Source of the DNA: Nocardioides sp. Iso805N | Lineage (GTDB): Bacteria > Actinomycetota > Actinomycetes > Propionibacteriales > Nocardioidaceae | Direction of reading: 5' to 3' | Assembly: GCF_000364605.1 (NCBI RefSeq) | Contig: NZ_KB822580.1 | Location: 66,823-130,822, forward strand | Length of the DNA stretch: 64,000 nt | Notes under the pieces: model-generated | Told to the model about the DNA's origin: nothing | Seen by the model: only the letters and a program-made list of their open reading frames with translations | The model's database searches: none | Position numbers and translations under genes: made by a program | Shown: in pieces, positions 33,431-41,709 of the stretch | How the letters are laid out: the number at the start of each line of letters is the position of its first letter | Position numbering within the stretch: the stretch's first letter is position 1

Positions 33431-35170
33431 GTGCCGGCGGCGGAAGACCTGAGCCTGAGACGACGTGCCGTGCACTTCGGATGGCTGACCGCCATCCTCG
33501 GTGCCCTCGCTCTCGGGTTGTTGGCCGTGGCGATCGTCCTGGGACGCACCGGTGACAGCGGACCGCAGTTGCGGCAGGCGCTGGTGCCCCTCAACGTCCA
33601 ACTCGAGAACCCTGGCGGATGGGTGATAGCCGCAGTGGCGCTCCTCGTCGCTGCGACGTTCGTCGGCCTGGCCGAGCTGCAGACGGCGACGGCGATGCGG
33701 GTGCTGGCCCCAGACCGGCGCGTGCCTCCGCCGCTGCCGCCGACGGTCCGTCGTGCCCGCCGGATGCTGCTGTGGCCCGTGGAACCGGAGCTGGAGAGCG
33801 TTGAACACCTCCGCGACCTTCCGCCCGGGGTTCTTCCCACCTCCAACGAGCTGCCGGCTGCCACGGTTCTGCGGTGCACCGTCCTGATCCCAGCGCACAA
33901 CGAGGAGGCGATCCTCGGCCTTACGTTGGCGTCGCTCGCAAAGCAGACTCGGCCACCGGACCGGGTGGTCGTGGTCGCGGACAACTGCACCGATCGGACC
34001 GTCGAGGTCGCTCGGGCACACGATGTCGAGGTGTTCGCGACGGTGGGGAACGCCGAGAAGAAGGCGGGGGCGCTCAACCAGCAGCTTGTGCGCTTGCTTC
34101 CCGACGCCGAACGTCGAGACGTCGTCATGGTGATGGACGCTGACTCCACCGTCGCGCCGGTGTTCTTGGAGGTTGCGCTCGGTCTGATGGAAGTGGACCC
34201 GAGCCTGACGGCCGTCGGCGGCCTGTTCTACGGCGAGAACGGCGCTCGGCTGGTCGGCCAGCTCCAACGCAACGAGTACACCCGGTACCAGCGCCTGGTC
34301 GCGCGCAAGCGCGGCCGGGTGTTCGTTCTGACCGGGACCGCATCCGTGATCCGGTCCTACGCGTTGCGTGCCGTCGCGGAGGCGCGAGGCCCGTTGATCC
34401 CGGGCCGACCGGGACAGGTCTACGACACGCTCGCGATGACCGAGGACAACGAGCTCACGTTCGCGTTGAAGACGCTGGGTGCCCGCATGACATCCCCGCC
34501 CGAGTGCCGAGTGACCACCGAGATCATGACCTCCTACCGAGACCTGTGGCGTCAGCGCCTGAGGTGGCAGAGGGGCGCGCTGGAGAACATCGGCGCCTAC
34601 GGCCTGACCAGGGCCACCGCGCAGTACTGGGGTCAGCAGCTGGGCCTCGCCTACGGGTTGATCGCCCTCCAGTCGTACTTCCTGCTGATGGGCGTGACTC
34701 TCCTGGCCGCAGACAGCATCCGGGTGTCGCCGTTCTGGGTGGCGATCGCGATGATCTTCGTCGTCGAGCGGATCGTCACCGCGTGGCGAGCCGGCTGGCC
34801 GGGCCGTGCAGTCGCGTTCCCCATCGTTCTCGAGCTCGGCTACGCGGTGTTCCTGCAGGTGTGCTTCGTCACGTCGTTCGTGCAGATCATGGTCGGGCGG
34901 AAGGCAGGCTGGAACGACGTCCCACGTCCGACAGCGCCGGTTCTCCTGGCTCCGTGGCTGGTCGTCTCGGGGTTCACGGTGTGGGGCATCCTGCTCCCGA
35001 CGACCGTCCTGACCAGCGACTGGTACGCCGTCCTGGCTTACTGGGTCGGCTTCAACACGTTGGTGTTCGCCTTCCTCAGCCTCCTGCACATGCTTCCGCC
35101 TCTGCATCTGCGTCGACGCGCCGGCGGGGTACCTGCACGGCAGAGTCCCACGGGGACCGACGTCAGTTAG
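33431..35170 (+). CDS. Processive family 2 glycosyltransferase, membrane-bound
   Basis: BcsA/PgaC/HasA-like polysaccharide synthase of about 579 residues. Two hydrophobic segments lie near the N terminus. The catalytic domain has CTVLIPAHNEE near residue 150, VVADNCTD, the DAD-like MVMDADST, TED in AMTEDNELTF and QRLRWQRG. Four or five C-terminal membrane segments follow. These are the features of enzymes that make and export a linear polymer such as poly-N-acetylglucosamine. I prefer the GTG at 33431, 10 bases after GGAGGAGG; the GTG at 33425 is only 4 bases away. No PilZ domain is seen. It lies between two c-di-GMP enzymes. The polymer is unknown. Confidence 0.87.
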   Translation: MPAAEDLSLRRRAVHFGWLTAILGALALGLLAVAIVLGRTGDSGPQLRQALVPLNVQLENPGGWVIAAVALLVAATFVGLAELQTATAMRVLAPDRRVPPPLPPTVRRARRMLLWPVEPELESVEHLRDLPPGVLPTSNELPAATVLRCTVLIPAHNEEAILGLTLASLAKQTRPPDRVVVVADNCTDRTVEVARAHDVEVFATVGNAEKKAGALNQQLVRLLPDAERRDVVMVMDADSTVAPVFLEVALGLMEVDPSLTAVGGLFYGENGARLVGQLQRNEYTRYQRLVARKRGRVFVLTGTASVIRSYALRAVAEARGPLIPGRPGQVYDTLAMTEDNELTFALKTLGARMTSPPECRVTTEIMTSYRDLWRQRLRWQRGALENIGAYGLTRATAQYWGQQLGLAYGLIALQSYFLLMGVTLLAADSIRVSPFWVAIAMIFVVERIVTAWRAGWPGRAVAFPIVLELGYAVFLQVCFVTSFVQIMVGRKAGWNDVPRPTAPVLLAPWLVVSGFTVWGILLPTTVLTSDWYAVLAYWVGFNTLVFAFLSLLHMLPPLHLRRRAGGVPARQSPTGTDVS

Positions 35171-35287
35171 GCACGACCCGACCTGCCCACGGCTGCCGGA
35201 CCGTGACACCCCGGCTGCGTCAAGCCGCGTGACGGCGGGGCGAAGGTGACAGATGATGGGAACGGACTCAGCGACTCGGGAGAGGGC

Positions 35288-37330
35288 ATGAGCGACAGCG
35301 AGCTCTTCGATCAGCTCGTTCGGGCGACCGGCGAGGCGGTCTGGAACTGGTCCTTCGACGGGCCGCTCGAATGGCACGACTCGCCCTACAGCTCCACGCT
35401 GGGCATCACCGGGCTTCTCGGCCATACGACCGTGGATGGCTGGATCGAGCGCCTCCATCCGGACGAAGCCACGCGGGTGATCGACAGCCTGGCGCGAGCA
35501 CGCAGAGAGCCGGAGCGACTGTGGTCCGAGGAGTATCGGCTGCGTCGTGACGACGGCGGATATGCGTGGGTCCGGGGACGCGGCAGTGTTATCAGCGATG
35601 CGAGTGGCATGCCGGTGCGGATGGTCGGCACCATCCGCGACGTCACCGCGGAACGCGACGCAGAGCGGCGGCTGCACGAGGCCGTCGACTACACCGACGC
35701 CCTGTTCCAGAGCCTTCCCGGCGCGTTGTACCACGTCGGTTCCGATCGGCTCTTCGTTCGGTGGAATGCCGCTCTGTGCGAGATCACCGGCTATTCCGAC
35801 GAGGAGCTGGGCGGGATGACGGGGACCGAGTTGTTCGCGCCGGAGGACCGGCCCATGGTCCTCGCCGCCATCGAGCGGGTCTTCGCCTCGGGCTACGACC
35901 AGGCCTGGGCCGACCTCCGGTGCAAGGACGGCCGCCGGCTGCCGTACTTCTTCACGCGCAGACGCTTCACCCACAACGGCCAGGTGGGGTACGTCGGGAT
36001 CGCGCTCTCGATGGCCGAGCAGGTCGCCCTGCAGCAGCGGCTGCAGCACGAGGCCACCCACGACTCCCTCACCGGGCTGGCCAACCGCGCCCTGCTGCAG
36101 AAGGAGCTCGCCGGAGCGATCGAGGCCGCCCGACGCGACGGTCACCTCGTCGCCCTCCTCCACATCGACCTGGACCGGTTCAAGATCGTCAACGACGGCT
36201 TCGGGCACCCGTTCGGCGACGTCGTCCTTCAAGCTGTCGCCCGCCGACTGCTCAGCCTGGTGTGCCCGGAGGACACCGTGGTGCGGATGGGAGGCGACGA
36301 GTTCCTCATCCTTACTCCGCAGGTCGACCGGATCGAGGACATCGAAGAGATGGCGCAGCGCCTGGTCGATTCCTTCGCCGAGCCGTTCATGGTCGAGGGG
36401 CGCCGCATCTACCTGACCGGCAGCATCGGGATCACGTTCTACCCGCGAGACGGCGTCACCGGTGCCGAGCTGATCGACAACGCCGACATGGCGATGTATC
36501 ACGCCAAGGCGGCCCGAAGCGCCTTCCGCGTCTTCGCTCCGCAGATGGCCGAGAAGGCGCAACGACGTACCGAGATGGAGATCGACCTCCGTGTCGCGGC
36601 CCAGGAGGGTCAGCTCTGGTTGGCCTTCCAGCCCAAGGTGGACTTGGAGCACGACGCCATCACCGGCTGTGAGGCGCTGCTGCGCTGGGACCACCCGAAG
36701 CACGGCCCGATCTCACCGGCCGACTTCATCCCCATCGCCGAGGACTCCGGCCTGATCCTGCCGATCGGGGAGTGGGTGTTGGAGACGGCCTGTCGGCAGG
36801 GCCGCGCCTGGCTGGACGCCGGACTTGATCCGATGTCGATCGCGGTCAACATCTCAGCCGCGCAGCTCTTCCAGAACGATCCCGTCGCTTGGGTGAGCGA
36901 TACGTTGGAGCGCACCGGCTTCCCCGCCGACCTGCTCGAGCTCGAGCTGACCGAGTCGCAGCTGGCACAGGACGTGGAGACGGCCATCGCTGTCTTCCGC
37001 AAGCTGCAGGGACTCGGTATCAAGCTGGCCATCGACGACTTCGGTACCGGCTACTCCAGCCTCGAGTATCTGCGCCGCTTCGACGTCACCTCTCTCAAGA
37101 TCGACCGCTCCTTCGTCGAGGGGATGCTGGCCGAGCCAGGTGACGCCGCCATCGTGCGGGCCGCGATCGCCTTGGCGCACGCGTTCGGGCTGTCGGTGAT
37201 CGCCGAGGGCGTGGAGACCGAAGCGCAGCAACGCTTGCTCCGAGACCTTCACTGCGACCAGATCCAGGGCTACCTCGTCGGCCGGCCGGTCCCCGCCGAC
37301 GAGTTCGCAGCGCTGCTGCAGCACCGCTAG
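35288..37330 (+). CDS. PAS-PAS-GGDEF-EAL protein
   Basis: 680 residues without membrane segments. Two PAS/PAC units (about residues 1-120 and 125-250) would sense a small ligand or redox state. GGDEF follows with DSLTGLANR and RMGGDEFLIL near residue 337, then EAL with CEALLRW near 462, SIAVNISAAQLF, LELTESQL, AIDDFGTGYSSLEYL, SLKIDRSF, AEGVETEAQ and QGYLVGRP. All catalytic EAL motifs look intact, so phosphodiesterase activity is likely. I chose the ATG at 35288 after GGGAGAGG; an in-frame GTG at 35246 would add 14 residues. Downstream is a hairpin terminator. Confidence 0.92.
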   Translation: MSDSELFDQLVRATGEAVWNWSFDGPLEWHDSPYSSTLGITGLLGHTTVDGWIERLHPDEATRVIDSLARARREPERLWSEEYRLRRDDGGYAWVRGRGSVISDASGMPVRMVGTIRDVTAERDAERRLHEAVDYTDALFQSLPGALYHVGSDRLFVRWNAALCEITGYSDEELGGMTGTELFAPEDRPMVLAAIERVFASGYDQAWADLRCKDGRRLPYFFTRRRFTHNGQVGYVGIALSMAEQVALQQRLQHEATHDSLTGLANRALLQKELAGAIEAARRDGHLVALLHIDLDRFKIVNDGFGHPFGDVVLQAVARRLLSLVCPEDTVVRMGGDEFLILTPQVDRIEDIEEMAQRLVDSFAEPFMVEGRRIYLTGSIGITFYPRDGVTGAELIDNADMAMYHAKAARSAFRVFAPQMAEKAQRRTEMEIDLRVAAQEGQLWLAFQPKVDLEHDAITGCEALLRWDHPKHGPISPADFIPIAEDSGLILPIGEWVLETACRQGRAWLDAGLDPMSIAVNISAAQLFQNDPVAWVSDTLERTGFPADLLELELTESQLAQDVETAIAVFRKLQGLGIKLAIDDFGTGYSSLEYLRRFDVTSLKIDRSFVEGMLAEPGDAAIVRAAIALAHAFGLSVIAEGVETEAQQRLLRDLHCDQIQGYLVGRPVPADEFAALLQHR

Positions 37331-37403
37331 GAGTATCTGCAGCCAGCCCGAACCGCGACTACCAGCCCACCGGACGACCACCCGGACCCACCCAGAAACG
37401 ACG

Positions 37404-37431
37404 AACGGACCTACGTTTCCGTAGGTCCGTT
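37404..37431. terminator. Hairpin after the PAS-GGDEF-EAL gene
   Basis: Perfect 12-bp arms AACGGACCTACG (37404-37415) and complement (37420-37431) with a TTTC loop. It lies between the converging GGDEF-EAL gene and tRNA-Arg and may terminate both. It lacks a long T-run. Confidence 0.7.
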
Positions 37432-37437
37432 GTCGCC

Positions 37438-37453
37438 GATGTCCTGAGACATC
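37438..37453. repeat. 16-bp palindromic repeat, copy 2, beside tRNA-Arg
   Basis: Identical to 33305-33320 (GATGTCCTGAGACATC). It ends 6 bases from the 3' end of tRNA-Arg. The two copies bracket 4.1 kb holding the glycosyltransferase and the PAS-GGDEF-EAL gene. Confidence 0.8.
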
Positions 37454-37459
37454 ACAACG

Positions 37460-37532
37460 CGCCTTCGGCAGGATTCGAACCTGCGACACCTGGTACCGGA
37501 AACCAGTGCTCTATCCCCTGAGCTACGAAGGC
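37460..37532 (-). tRNA. tRNA-Arg (anticodon CCG)
   Basis: 73 bases. Acceptor arms GCCTTCG and CGAAGGC pair fully, and the T arm contains GTTCGAATC. The anticodon stem CTGGT/ACCAG holds the loop TTCCGGT, giving anticodon CCG for CGG codons. No CCA is encoded. It faces away from argS, a common actinobacterial neighbour. Confidence 0.95.
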
Positions 37533-37713
37533 ATGCACTGTGAGCAGTGCGAGAGCGACCCTACAGCCACCGGGGGAGGAGGGTGAAACCGGGCACGTTC
37601 CGATGGGCGTCCCGCGTCGGCTCGGCGGCACGGACCGGGCGACCAACCGGACAGGCGTCCAGCGGCGGTATATCGGTGCGAGGGTTAGGCACCCGCGCCG
37701 ATAGGCTTGACCG

Positions 37714-39399
37714 GTGACTCCCGAACAGCTCTCCACAGCGATCGTCGACGTACTGACGACGCTGTCGGACGAGGGTGCCCTCGCCCTCCCCGACGGTGTC
37801 CCGACCAACGTGACGGTGGAGCGACCCCGGCAGAAGGGTCATGGCGACTATGCCACCAACGTCGCGATGCAGCTGGCGAAGAAGGCTCATACCAACCCCC
37901 GTGCGCTGGCCGAGCTGATCGCCACCGGGCTCAAGGGCGTCGACGGCGTCGCGGACGTCGAGATCGCTGGTCCCGGCTTCCTCAACATCACCGTGGAGGC
38001 GGGCGCCCAGGGCGTGCTCGCCGCCGAGATCGTCGCTGCGGGTGCCGGCTACGGCCACACCAACACCCTCAAGGGCCAGCGGATCAACGTCGAGTTCATC
38101 TCGGCCAACCCCACCGGGCCGCTGCACCTCGGCCACACCCGCTGGGCAGTGCTCGGCGACGCCATCGGTCGGGTGCTCTCGGCCGCCGGCGCTGAGGTGA
38201 CCCGCGAGTTCTACATCAACGACCGCGGCGTGCAGATGAACCACTTCGCGGACTCGCTCATCGCCTCGGCGACCGGGCAGCCCAAGCCCGAGGACGGGTA
38301 CGCCGGCGCCTACATCGACGAGTTGGCCGCGGCGGTCGCTGCTGCCGCGCCGGGCATCTTCGACCTGCCCGAGGATGAGCGCAGGACCGCGGTGCGGGCC
38401 AAGGGCTACGAGCTGCAGCTCAAGGAGCAGCAGGACCAGCTCGCGTTCTTCAACACCCACTTCGACGTGTGGTTCTCCGAGCTGTCCCTGCACGACAGCG
38501 GCGACGGGTCGGGCGGCGTGCCGGACACACTCAAGCGGCTCAAGGATCTGGGCCACGTCTACGAGGAGGGTGGCGCGCTGTGGATGCGCACCACCGACTT
38601 CGGCGACGACAAGGACCGCGTCCTGATCAAGTCCGACGGCGAGCTGACCTACTTCGCCTCCGACACCGCCTACTACCTCAACAAGCGCGCCCGCGGCTTC
38701 GACCGCTGCCTCTACCTGCTCGGCGCCGACCACCACGGCTACGTCGGCCGGCTCAAGGCGATGGCGTCCTGCGTGGGTGACGATCCCGCGCAGACCCTCG
38801 ACGTACTGATCGGGCAGCTGGTCAAGATCCTGCGCGACGGTGCGGAGTTGAAGCTCTCCAAGCGGGCCGGCACGATCGTCACGCTGCACGAGCTGGCCGA
38901 GGAGATCGGCGTGGACGCGCTGCGCTACTCGCTGGCGCGCTATCCCGCCGACAGCCCGCTGACCCTCGACGTCGCGGAGATCACCAAGGCCTCCAACGAC
39001 AACCCGGTCTACTACGTGCAGTATGCGCACGCCCGCACCTGCCGGATGCTGGCCAACGCGGCCGACCTCGGCATGGTGCTCCCGACCGGGGACGACTTCG
39101 ACCCGAGCCAGCTCTCGCACCAGCGCGACGGTGAGCTGCTGCGAGCGCTGGCGGAGTTCCCGCGGGTGGTGGCCAGCTCCGCCGAGCTGCGCGAGCCGCA
39201 CCGGATCGCCCGCTACCTCGAGGACACCGCGTCGACCTTCAACAAGTGGTACGACACCAAGGAGTGCCGCATGCTGCCGCAGGGCGACGACGCGGTGACC
39301 TCGGCCAACCTGGCCCGGATGGTGCTGGTGGTGGCGACCCAGACCGTCATCCGCAACGGTCTCGGCATGCTCGGCGTGACCGCGCCCGAGCGGATGTGA
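37714..39399 (+). CDS. argS: Arginyl-tRNA synthetase
   Basis: Class I synthetase charging tRNA-Arg, 561 residues. The N-terminal Add1 domain precedes the HIGH-type motif NPTGPLHLGHTR near residue 132. FYINDRGVQMNHF and YLLGADHHGYVGR follow. KLSKRAG stands in the KMSKS position, as is usual for ArgRS. The C-terminal DALRY helical domain contains QYAHARTCRM. It starts with GTG, and lysA overlaps its stop. Confidence 0.97.
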   Translation: MTPEQLSTAIVDVLTTLSDEGALALPDGVPTNVTVERPRQKGHGDYATNVAMQLAKKAHTNPRALAELIATGLKGVDGVADVEIAGPGFLNITVEAGAQGVLAAEIVAAGAGYGHTNTLKGQRINVEFISANPTGPLHLGHTRWAVLGDAIGRVLSAAGAEVTREFYINDRGVQMNHFADSLIASATGQPKPEDGYAGAYIDELAAAVAAAAPGIFDLPEDERRTAVRAKGYELQLKEQQDQLAFFNTHFDVWFSELSLHDSGDGSGGVPDTLKRLKDLGHVYEEGGALWMRTTDFGDDKDRVLIKSDGELTYFASDTAYYLNKRARGFDRCLYLLGADHHGYVGRLKAMASCVGDDPAQTLDVLIGQLVKILRDGAELKLSKRAGTIVTLHELAEEIGVDALRYSLARYPADSPLTLDVAEITKASNDNPVYYVQYAHARTCRMLANAADLGMVLPTGDDFDPSQLSHQRDGELLRALAEFPRVVASSAELREPHRIARYLEDTASTFNKWYDTKECRMLPQGDDAVTSANLARMVLVVATQTVIRNGLGMLGVTAPERM

Positions 39400-40793
39400 C
39401 GGGCCGGATGGCCAGCCACGCCAGCCCGGGCAGCTTCACCGGCACCTCGCCGGTGTGGCTGCGCGAGCCCGAGGACGTCAACGCGCTCGTGCCGGTGCTG
39501 TGGTCGCGTACCGCGGAGAAGGTCGACGGCGTCCTGCGCATCGGCGGCCTCTCGGTCGCCGACCTGGTCGCCAACGTCAACACTCCGGCCTACGTCCTCG
39601 ACGAGGACGACTTCCGCAGCCGCGCCCGCGCCTTCCGCGACGGCTTCGAGGGGTACGACGTCTACTACGCGGGCAAGGCCTTCCTCTCCACGGCGGTCGC
39701 ACGCTGGGTGGCCGAGGAGGGGCTGTGCCTCGACGTCTGCTCCGACGGTGAGCTGACCGTCGCGCTGCGCGCGGGCGTGGACCCGGCCCGGATCGGCTAC
39801 CACGGCAACAACAAGTCCGCGATGGAGCTGCGTCGTGCCGTGCACGCCGGCGTCGGCCGGATCATCGTGGACTCCTACGCCGAGATCGAGCGGCTGGCCG
39901 ATGTCGCCGCCCAGCTCGGCGTCGTGCAGCCGGTGATGGTCCGAGTGACGGCCGGTGTGGAGGCGCACACCCACGAGTTCATCGCGACCGCACACGAGGA
40001 CCAGAAGTTCGGCTTCTCGATCAGTGCCGGCGCCGGCTTCGAGGCCGCGCGGCGCGTGGTCGGGGCGAGCAGCCTGGAGCTGCGCGGCCTGCACAGCCAC
40101 ATCGGCAGCCAGATCTTCGACACCTCCGGCTGGGAGGTCGCCGCCAGGCGCGTCCTGGGTCTGCACGCCAAGGTCGCGGCCGAGCTCGGCCACCCCATGC
40201 CGGAGCTGGACCTCGGCGGCGGCTTCGGCATCGCCTACACCACCCAGGACGACCCTGCGACGCCGGCGGACCTGGCCGCGCAGATCACCCGGATCGTGGC
40301 AGGGGAGTGCGCCGCGCTCGGCATCGACGTACCGCACCTGTCGATCGAGCCCGGGCGCGCCATCGTCGGCCCGGCGATGTGCACCGTCTATACCGTGGGC
40401 ACGGTCAAGGAGGTCAGCCTCGACGGCGGCGCCGCCCGCACCTACGTCAGCGTCGACGGCGGGATGAGCGACAACATCCGCCCGGCCCTCTACGACGCCG
40501 ACTACTCCTGCACGCTGGCTTCGCGCTCGTCCGCCGCCACACCGGTGCTCGCGCGGGTCGTGGGCAAGCACTGCGAGTCGGGCGACATCGTGGTCAAGGA
40601 CGAGTTCCTGCCCGGCGACATCGGACCCGGAGACCTGATCGCCGTGCCCGGCACCGGAGCCTACGGCCGCTCGATGGCGTCGAACTACAACCACGCGCTG
40701 CGCCCGCCCGTGGTGGCGGTCAAGGACGGCTCTGCCCGGGTGATCGTGCGCCGCGAGACCGTGGACGACCTGCTCGCGACCGACGTCGGCTGA
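39396..40793 (+). CDS. lysA: Diaminopimelate decarboxylase
   Basis: PLP enzyme for the last step of lysine synthesis. The Schiff-base lysine is in YYAGKAFLS near residue 93. Other blocks are HGNNKS, GLHSHIGSQIFD, LDLGGGFGI, EPGRAIVGPA and the catalytic CESGD region near 390. The GTG at 39396 overlaps the argS stop (GTGA); an ATG four codons later (39408) is also plausible. Length about 465 residues. In many actinobacteria hom follows directly, but here 3.8 kb of other genes intervene. Confidence 0.96.
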   Translation: MTGRMASHASPGSFTGTSPVWLREPEDVNALVPVLWSRTAEKVDGVLRIGGLSVADLVANVNTPAYVLDEDDFRSRARAFRDGFEGYDVYYAGKAFLSTAVARWVAEEGLCLDVCSDGELTVALRAGVDPARIGYHGNNKSAMELRRAVHAGVGRIIVDSYAEIERLADVAAQLGVVQPVMVRVTAGVEAHTHEFIATAHEDQKFGFSISAGAGFEAARRVVGASSLELRGLHSHIGSQIFDTSGWEVAARRVLGLHAKVAAELGHPMPELDLGGGFGIAYTTQDDPATPADLAAQITRIVAGECAALGIDVPHLSIEPGRAIVGPAMCTVYTVGTVKEVSLDGGAARTYVSVDGGMSDNIRPALYDADYSCTLASRSSAATPVLARVVGKHCESGDIVVKDEFLPGDIGPGDLIAVPGTGAYGRSMASNYNHALRPPVVAVKDGSARVIVRRETVDDLLATDVG

Positions 40794-40860
40794 ATCCGCG
40801 TCGCTCATAGGACGTCGAGCATCGGGTACCGGTTGATCTCCGACAGCAAGGAGGCAACCG

Positions 40861-41031
40861 ATGGGTTTCGACGACAAGCTGGAGAACAAGGCCGATGAGC
40901 TCAAGGGCGAGGCCAAGGAGCGGTACGGCGGCGCCACCGGCGACGAGAGCAAGCAGGCCGAGGGCAAGGCCGACAAGGCCAAGGCCGACATTAAGCAGGC
41001 CGCTGAGAAGGTCAAGGACGCGTTCAAGTGA
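40861..41031 (+). CDS. CsbD-family small stress protein
   Basis: 56 residues, almost wholly Lys, Glu, Ala and Asp: it begins MGFDDKLENKADELKGEAKE and ends KVKDAFK. This is the CsbD-like pattern of general-stress proteins. AAGGAGG at 40848-40854 is an ideal ribosome site. The function of the family is unknown. It stands alone between lysA and soxR. Confidence 0.85.
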   Translation: MGFDDKLENKADELKGEAKERYGGATGDESKQAEGKADKAKADIKQAAEKVKDAFK

Positions 41032-41121
41032 CGCTCAGTTGAGCGTCGATCGATGAGCCCGTGGGGCGGCCGTTAGTCGGCCGCTCCACGGCTCTCGAGG
41101 TGGTCTCGATGTGGTTCTCGA

Positions 41122-41625
41122 TCATCGAGATCGACTCGCTCCGCCATCGACAGGCCCTGGCTTCGCCGGGGCCTGTTGCCATCGAACGGCGCCGGCACCG
41201 TCGACGGCGAGCTCGTCGTCGGGGTTGTAGAGCGCGCACGCCGACAGCGACAGGCAGCCGCAGCCGATACAGCCGTCCAGCGAGTCGCGCAGCCGCTCCA
41301 ACAGGCGGATCCGGTCGTCGAGGTCGGCACGCCAGGCGGCCGAGAGCCGAGCCCAGTCGGCCTTGGTCGGGGTCCGTCCGCCCGGCAGCGTCTCGAGCGC
41401 GGCACGGATCTGCGCGAGCGGGAGTCCCAGCCGTTGCGAGACCCGGATGAAGGCCAGTCGCCGCAGTACGTCGCGGTGGTAGCGCCGCTGGTTGCCGCTC
41501 GTGCGCCGCGACTCGATCAGCCCCTCGCGCTCGTAGTAGTGCAGCGTCGGCACGCTCACCCCAGCGCGCGCCGCCACCTCGGCGGGCGTCAGCTCGTGTC
41601 GGCGGATCGACTCGTGTTCGGTCAT
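41122..41625 (-). CDS. soxR: SoxR-like [2Fe-2S] MerR-family redox sensor
   Basis: 167 residues. The N-terminal MerR helix-turn-helix includes LTPAEVAARAGVSVPTLHYYEREGLI, followed by a dimerisation helix. The cluster motif CIGCGCLSLSAC has Cys119, 122, 124 and 130, the same spacing as in E. coli SoxR. The protein should activate promoters when its cluster is oxidised by redox-cycling compounds. The ATG at 41625 follows GGGAGGGAC. A perfect SoxR box lies upstream, toward the divergent questin-oxidase-like gene. Confidence 0.95.
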   Translation of the reverse strand: MTEHESIRRHELTPAEVAARAGVSVPTLHYYEREGLIESRRTSGNQRRYHRDVLRRLAFIRVSQRLGLPLAQIRAALETLPGGRTPTKADWARLSAAWRADLDDRIRLLERLRDSLDGCIGCGCLSLSACALYNPDDELAVDGAGAVRWQQAPAKPGPVDGGASRSR

Positions 41626-41676
41626 CCTTGTCCCTCCCCGATCGGTCCCTCTTCGACTGTCCCTTCGGTCACTTGA

Positions 41677-41694
41677 CCTCAACCTAGCTTGAGG
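41677..41694. promoter_or_regulatory. SoxR box
   Basis: CCTCAA-6 bases-TTGAGG, the same 18-bp layout as the E. coli soxS site. TTGACC (41673-41678) overlaps its left edge as a possible -35 for the rightward gene, with the long spacer expected of a MerR-type promoter. It lies 15 bases before the questin-oxidase-like start. Confidence 0.9.
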
Positions 41695-41709
41695 TTGTCG
41701 GATGGCGAC

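Noticed and set aside
33302..36703. 1133-codon minus-strand frame opposite the glycosyltransferase and PAS-GGDEF-EAL gene
   Set aside because: Crosses two well-supported plus-strand genes and their gap, without recognisable domains.
41689..41709. TTG start for the questin-oxidase-like gene
   Set aside because: The codon lies inside the SoxR box, where the promoter should be; the ATG at 41710 is better.
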